Positions 59,842 through 64,000 of a DNA stretch of 64,000 nt are shown piece by piece (the stretch's first letter is position 1; each line of letters starts with the position of its first letter). The notes beneath the pieces were generated by a model. It searched no databases. It saw only the letters and a list, made by a program, of their open reading frames with translations, and was not told the DNA's origin. The stretch comes from Paractinoplanes abujensis (GTDB lineage Bacteria; Actinomycetota; Actinomycetes; Mycobacteriales; Micromonosporaceae): contig NZ_JACHMF010000001.1 in the NCBI RefSeq assembly GCF_014204895.1, positions 2,542,001 to 2,606,000 of the forward strand. The letters are read 5' to 3'. A program made the translations under genes and the position numbers.

Positions 59842-61195
59842 TCCGGCACGTCACGGTCGTCCCGGCGCCGGCCGGGCTGCTCACGTCGAAGGACCCGCCG
59901 AGGGCCTCGATCCGGTCCTTGAGCCCGAGCAGCCCGGTGCCGCCCGAGAAGTTCGCCCCGCCCGCGCCGTCGTCGTGCACCCGGATCCGCAGACTGCCGT
60001 TCTGCACGCGCGCCCAGACGTCGACCACTTCGGCCCCGGCGTGCTTGACCGCATTGGTCAGCACCTCGGAGACGACGTAATAGGCGCCGACCTCGACGGG
60101 TTGGGGCAGCCTGTGCTCCAGCTCCACGTCCACCTCGACGGGCAGCGGCGACCGGCGGGCCAGCGCCCGCAGAGCCGGCCGCAGCCCGTTGTCGGACAGC
60201 ACAGCCGGGTGGATGCCCCGGGACAATTCGCGCAGCTCTTCGATGACCGTCATGAGGTCACCGCCGATCTCGGCCACTTCCTCGCTCTTCTCGCCGTCGT
60301 GCGCGGCCGTGCGCAGCCGCAGGGCGAGCGCGACCAGGCGTTGCTGCGCGCCGTCGTGCAGGTCACGCTCGATGCGGCGGCGGGCCTCGTCCGCGGCCGC
60401 CACGATCCGTGCGCGGGAACTGATCAGTTCCGCACGACTTTGCGCGTCGGCGACAGCAGTCGCCACCAGCTCGGTGTAGTCGCTCGTGCGCGTCTCGGTG
60501 TCGCCGGGCAGCCCGCCGACGGCCGACCCGACCGCGAACATTCCCCACAACCGCCCGTTGACGACGATCGGAACCCCGACCGCGGTGGCGTCGAGCCGGG
60601 ATGCGTGCGCGGTCTCGCGGACGCGGGCGATCAGGCCCGGCGGGACGGCGGCCGTGTTCGAGCCGTCACAGGCCAGCTCGGTGGCCGAGCCGTCCAGCTC
60701 GTACCGGATGAGCGCCGCCGTGTCGCTGCCCAGATGACGCCGGACCTCCCTCGTGGCCGCCTCGAACACCCGCTGCGGCGCTTCCCCCTGTGCGATGAGC
60801 AGGGCCAGACGGCGCAGCGAGGCCTGCACCTCGGCCATGTCACCGCGCGCCCGTTCCGCCTCGACCGCCCGCCGGCTGGTCTCCGTGGTCACCGCGCCGA
60901 CGATCACGGCCATGCCGAGGAACGTGCCCAGGAGCGTGAACGCCGCCTCGTTGAGGTCACGGAAGGGCGGCAGGAAGAACCAGTCGTACGCGAGGATGGC
61001 GGCAGTGCCCACGGGCAGCGCGAACAGGATGCCCGCCGCGCGCGCGACGAGCAGCACGACGGCCAGCACCACGAGCGCGAACGGGATCGCGTGGATGTGG
61101 CCGACTGCGAATTCCCCCACCGCCCGCGCGATCACGAACGAGACGACCCCGGCGACCGCCGACAGCCCGATCTGGACCGGAAAGGGAATCCGCAC
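59831..61195 (-). CDS. Membrane sensor histidine kinase with DUF4118-like and GAF domains
   Basis: A 454-residue kinase. Four helices (about 8-105) with YDWFFLPPFRDL between them match the KdpD-type DUF4118 domain; a coiled coil and a GAF domain (about 135-255) follow, then the HisKA_3 box RRRIERDLHDGAQQR with His280 and an ATPase domain (VLTNAVKHA, GLLGLKDRIEALGG). The GTG at 61195 starts the conserved part; an in-frame ATG is 12 codons upstream. It is an orphan, and the LuxR-type regulator at 57768-58421 is its probable target. Confidence 0.9.
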   Translation of the reverse strand: MRIPFPVQIGLSAVAGVVSFVIARAVGEFAVGHIHAIPFALVVLAVVLLVARAAGILFALPVGTAAILAYDWFFLPPFRDLNEAAFTLLGTFLGMAVIVGAVTTETSRRAVEAERARGDMAEVQASLRRLALLIAQGEAPQRVFEAATREVRRHLGSDTAALIRYELDGSATELACDGSNTAAVPPGLIARVRETAHASRLDATAVGVPIVVNGRLWGMFAVGSAVGGLPGDTETRTSDYTELVATAVADAQSRAELISSRARIVAAADEARRRIERDLHDGAQQRLVALALRLRTAAHDGEKSEEVAEIGGDLMTVIEELRELSRGIHPAVLSDNGLRPALRALARRSPLPVEVDVELEHRLPQPVEVGAYYVVSEVLTNAVKHAGAEVVDVWARVQNGSLRIRVHDDGAGGANFSGGTGLLGLKDRIEALGGSFDVSSPAGAGTTVTCRIPL

Positions 61196-61258
61196 GCCCC
61201 GAGGCTGCCACCGCGCCGTCCCCGGGCACAACGCCCGGGGACGCTCAGTTGACGATGA

Positions 61259-62047
61259 TCACGTCTCGTCGGTCTTCTCGTTGACGACGACCACCTCGAC
61301 GCCTGTGCGCCGGATGGCCTCGAGCTCCACCGGGTCGGCGCTCGCGTCGGTCACCAGGCGCGCGATGCCGTTGATCGGGCAGATGCCGGCCAGGCAGGTC
61401 TTGCCGATCTTGGAGCCGTCCGCCACCACGATCACCGTACGGGCCCGCTTGATCATCGTGGCGTTGGTGTTCGCCTCGATCTCGTCGTGGGTCGTGAGGC
61501 CGCCCCGGGCGTTGAGGCCGTCGACGCCGACCACCGCGATGTCGAAATTGAGCCCGTGCAGCGCCTGGTCGGCGATCGGGCCGACCAGTTCGTAGGACTG
61601 GGTACGGGAGACCCCGCCCGTCATGATCAGCTTCAACCGCGGGCGCAGGGCGAGCTCGTGGGCGATGTTGAGCGCGTTGGTCACCACGGTGAGATCGACC
61701 CGGTCGGCGAGCAGGCGGGCCAGCAGGTGCGTGGTCGTCCCGCCGGTCAGGCCGAGCGACAGCGGGCCGTGCGGGAGCATCGCCGCGACCGCCCGGGCGA
61801 TGATCGCCTTCTCCTCCCGGTGCTGACCGCCCCGATAGCGCACCGGCAGCTCGTACGCGACGTCGATGGCGACCGCCCCGCCGTGGGTGCGCGCCAGCAG
61901 CCGCTGGTCCTCCAGCACCTGCAGATCGCGCCGGATGGTCGCGGGCGACACCTGGAACTTGCCGGCAAGCTCCCCGACGTCGACCGAGTCACCGGCGGCG
62001 AGGTGATCGACGATGGCCGACATGCGGTCGGCGCGGCGGAGAGACAT
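61259..62047 (-). CDS. DeoR family transcriptional regulator
   Basis: A 262-residue sugar-operon repressor. The N-terminal helix-turn-helix reads VDVGELAGKFQVSPATIRRDL, and the C-terminal effector domain has GGTTTHLLARLL and VVADGSKIGK, which bind phosphorylated sugars in this family. The ATG is preceded by GGGGGAAG. It is divergent from the GH4 gene and should bind the repeated site at 62076-62101 and again at 63484-63509. Confidence 0.92.
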   Translation of the reverse strand: MSLRRADRMSAIVDHLAAGDSVDVGELAGKFQVSPATIRRDLQVLEDQRLLARTHGGAVAIDVAYELPVRYRGGQHREEKAIIARAVAAMLPHGPLSLGLTGGTTTHLLARLLADRVDLTVVTNALNIAHELALRPRLKLIMTGGVSRTQSYELVGPIADQALHGLNFDIAVVGVDGLNARGGLTTHDEIEANTNATMIKRARTVIVVADGSKIGKTCLAGICPINGIARLVTDASADPVELEAIRRTGVEVVVVNEKTDET

Positions 62048-62075
62048 TCGCTTCCCCCGGTAGGGCGGATTGATC

Positions 62076-62101
62076 AAACGCGCAATCAAAATAGTTCGTT
62101 T
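62076..62101. promoter_or_regulatory. Bipartite operator, copy 1 (DeoR/GH4 promoter)
   Basis: AAACG (62076-62080) and CGTTT (62097-62101) form an inverted repeat 16 bp apart. The whole 26-bp site matches 63484-63509 at 21 positions, including AAACGCGCA and GTTCGTTT at the same spacing. It is probably the binding site of the adjacent DeoR-type regulator. Confidence 0.7.
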
Positions 62102-62158
62102 ATTGTCGATTGGCCAGCCGGTCTTGTGCGTATGTGATCGCCGCCGAACAATCCGCTC

Positions 62159-63475
62159 ATGACCGTGATCACGTTTCTGGGGGCCGGCAGCGTCGTCTTC
62201 ACCCGCGAGCTGCTGGCCGACATCCTGTCCTTCCCCGAGCTCCACGACGTCACCCTGGCCCTGCACGACATCGACCCCGAGCGACTCGGCACCGCCGAAC
62301 TGATCGCCCGCCGTACGGCCGAGCAACTCGGCGTCTCCCCCGAGATCACCACTCACCTCGACCGCCGGGCCGCCCTCGGCGGCGCCGACTTCGTGATCAA
62401 CGCGATCCAGGTCGGGATGTACCCGGCGACGGTCAAGGACTTCGAGATCCCGGCGAAGTACGGGCTTCGACAGACGATCGCGGACACGCTTGGCGTAGGC
62501 GGTATCTTTCGCGCGCTGCGCACGTTTCCAGTACTTGACGGCATTGCGGCCGACATGCTTGAGCAGTGCCCACAGGCGTGGTTGCTGAACTACACCAACC
62601 CGATGGCCATGAACGTCGCGTACCTGGCGGCGATCGCGCCGGGACTTCGGGTGGCCGGACTTTGTCACTCGGTTTTTTGGACCGTTCATGATCTGGCAGA
62701 GCTCCTCGGGGTGCCGCTGGACGAAGTGGACTACACCGGCGCGGGCGTCAACCACCAGGCGTGGTTGCTGCGCTTCGAGCACCGGGGGGCGTCACTGTAT
62801 CCGCGTCTCGACGAACTGCTGGAGACTTATCCACAGCTCCGCCGACGCGTCCGGATGGACATGTACGCGAGGCTTGGCTACTTCCCGACAGAGACGAGCG
62901 AGCACTCCTCCGAGTACGTCCCCTGGTATCTGCATCACGACGAGGAGATCGAGCGGCTGCGGATCCCCGTCGGCGACTATCTGCAGATCAGCGCGGACAA
63001 CGTGGCTGAGTACCACTCGACGCGGCGGTCGCTGCTGGCCGGTGAGCCGCTGGACCTGACGCGCGAGGCCACGGAGTACGCGCCGCAAGTTATCCACAGC
63101 ATCGTCACGGGCACCCAGCGGCGTGTACATGCCAACGTCCCGAACCGGGGCCTGATCACCAATCTGCCCAGCGACTACGCGGTCGAGGTCCCGTGCGTCG
63201 TGGATCGTCTGGGCGTGCGTCCCGAACACGTGGGCGATCTCCCCGTGCAGTGCGCGGCGCTCAATCGCTCCTTCGTCAGCGTGGGTCAGCTGACCGTTCA
63301 GGCCGCACTGACCGGCGACCCGCGCATGGTCCGCCAGGCCGCCATGGTCGACCCCAACACGGCGGCCACCCTGACCGTGGACCAGATCTGGCAGGTGTGC
63401 GACGACCTGACCACCGCCCACGGCGACCTGCTGCCCCCGCCGCTGCGCCGGACTCTGGCGTCGCCGTCGGCATAG
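62159..63475 (+). CDS. GH4 family glycosidase (alpha-galactosidase / 6-phospho-glucosidase type)
   Basis: A 438-residue family 4 glycoside hydrolase, which cleaves glycosides by an NAD+ and Mn2+ dependent oxidation-elimination route. The N-terminal TVITFLGAGSVVFTRELLAD binds NAD; NYTNPMAM, GLCHSVFW (metal-ligand Cys) and GAGVNHQAWLLRF are catalytic signatures, with the CHSV form seen in MelA-like members. Whether the substrate is phosphorylated cannot be told. It is regulated with the DeoR gene and precedes a SIS-domain gene by 82 bp. Confidence 0.92.
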   Translation: MTVITFLGAGSVVFTRELLADILSFPELHDVTLALHDIDPERLGTAELIARRTAEQLGVSPEITTHLDRRAALGGADFVINAIQVGMYPATVKDFEIPAKYGLRQTIADTLGVGGIFRALRTFPVLDGIAADMLEQCPQAWLLNYTNPMAMNVAYLAAIAPGLRVAGLCHSVFWTVHDLAELLGVPLDEVDYTGAGVNHQAWLLRFEHRGASLYPRLDELLETYPQLRRRVRMDMYARLGYFPTETSEHSSEYVPWYLHHDEEIERLRIPVGDYLQISADNVAEYHSTRRSLLAGEPLDLTREATEYAPQVIHSIVTGTQRRVHANVPNRGLITNLPSDYAVEVPCVVDRLGVRPEHVGDLPVQCAALNRSFVSVGQLTVQAALTGDPRMVRQAAMVDPNTAATLTVDQIWQVCDDLTTAHGDLLPPPLRRTLASPSA

Positions 63476-63483
63476 ATCGTCGT

Positions 63484-63509
63484 AAACGCGCACTCCAGAA
63501 TGTTCGTTT
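63484..63509. promoter_or_regulatory. Bipartite operator, copy 2 (SIS gene promoter)
   Basis: This is the second copy of the site at 62076-62101, with AAACGCGCA and GTTCGTTT identical and equally spaced. A further AAACGAG at 63537-63543 lies nearer the SIS start codon. It suggests the SIS gene has its own DeoR-controlled promoter. Confidence 0.68.
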
Positions 63510-63557
63510 CATGCTCGGATCTTGTTAAGCGATCAGAAACGAGCATAATCCGCAGAC

Positions 63558-64000
63558 ATGAATGCCACGTCGGCCGAGATTGCCAGCCAGCCCGATGTCT
63601 GGGCCCGCGCCGCCGAGGAGCTGACCGACGCGGCGACCGGAGAACTCGCCGCACCCGGCGAACGCATGCTGATCCTCGGGTGCGGCACCTCCTGGTTCGT
63701 CGCGCAGAGCATGGCCGAGTTGCGCGAGAGCGCGGGGCTCGGCGAGACGGACGCGGTCTGCGCCTCCGAGTACCAGCCGCGCCGCCGCTACGACCGCGTG
63801 GTCGCGGTGACCCGCTCCGGAACATCCACCGAGGTGCTCGCGGCGCTGCGGCAGGTCCCGGCGGGCGCGCGCCGCGTCGCGATCACCGCGGTCGAGAACG
63901 AACCCGTCGACGACCTGACCGACACGCGGATCCTGCTCGACTTCGCCGACGAGCGCAGTGTCGTGCAGACCCGCTTCCCGACCACAGTGCTCACCCTCGC
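63558..64000 (+). CDS. SIS-domain sugar isomerase/deaminase-like protein (3' end outside window)
   Basis: The first 147 codons of a SIS protein related to AgaS and the isomerase half of glucosamine-6-phosphate synthase. The sugar-phosphate site motifs are LILGCGTSWFVAQ and VAVTRSGTSTEVL. It probably isomerises or deaminates an amino-sugar phosphate, which would make the GH4 locus a hexosaminide or related sugar pathway. The frame is still open at the window edge. A copy of the putative DeoR operator lies 49 bp before the ATG. Confidence 0.85.
   Translation, partial: MNATSAEIASQPDVWARAAEELTDAATGELAAPGERMLILGCGTSWFVAQSMAELRESAGLGETDAVCASEYQPRRRYDRVVAVTRSGTSTEVLAALRQVPAGARRVAITAVENEPVDDLTDTRILLDFADERSVVQTRFPTTVLTL

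Overview
The window is a high-GC actinobacterial chromosome segment with dense coding, many GTG and a few TTG starts, and 4-bp stop/start overlaps inside operons. DUF397 and DUF5999 proteins, a TIGR03086 (mycothiol-associated) protein, a SigE-type ECF sigma factor, a single-chain acyl-CoA carboxylase and several LuxR-type two-component genes suggest a Micromonosporaceae-like organism such as Actinoplanes. This assignment is inference. No rRNA, tRNA, CRISPR array, insertion sequence or prophage was found.

Region 1 (1-5463): the end of an acyl-AMP ligase, a DUF397 protein and a 743-bp stretch without a credible gene. Then comes larE-larB-larC, which makes the nickel-pincer nucleotide (NPN) cofactor, followed by an alpha/beta hydrolase.

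Region 2 (5486-17531): a sugar-acid locus. uxuB-like and uxaC genes (fructuronate reductase, uronate isomerase) run left. A binding protein, two ABC permeases, two Gfo/Idh/MocA oxidoreductases, two TIM-barrel isomerase/epimerase-type proteins and a LarA-family nickel enzyme run right, and a LacI-type regulator converges on them. A striking four-half-site operator sits in the divergent promoter. The only LarA-family target of the NPN cofactor visible here lies among the uronate genes. My main hypothesis is a nickel-dependent step on a sugar acid, for example mannonate/gluconate C2 epimerisation, fed by a 3-keto-glycoside type pathway.

Region 3 (17657-36453): mostly secreted and membrane proteins. 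These are an anchored beta-propeller-like protein, a zinc-ribbon protein overlapping a membrane protein, a lysyl-oxidase-like protein, an acyltransferase, a nucleoside deaminase, a phospholipase-D-type protein, a two-component pair, an AhpD-like/membrane/multicopper-oxidase operon, an acyl-CoA oxidase-type enzyme with a TetR-like operator, an M48-like protein lacking a zinc ligand, and a GH10 xylanase.

Region 4 (36540-51779): a GNAT acetyltransferase, a Ser/Thr kinase with an outside domain, a lone ABC ATPase, a TIGR03086 protein, an AraC regulator, a PAP2-like protein, RtcB RNA ligase, an Ig/FN3-like secreted protein, a HAD phosphatase, an ECF sigma factor with a membrane partner, a PQQ-type sugar dehydrogenase lipoprotein, PBP4-type and beta-lactamase-fold proteins, and an RTX-repeat protein.

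Region 5 (51848-64000): an 1815-residue acyl-CoA carboxylase carrying biotin carboxylase, biotin carrier and carboxyltransferase on one chain; two response regulators with overlapping ends; DUF5999; an HxlR/DoxX divergent pair; a GAF histidine kinase; and a DeoR-regulated sugar locus (GH4 glycosidase and SIS protein) in which the same 26-bp bipartite site occurs twice.
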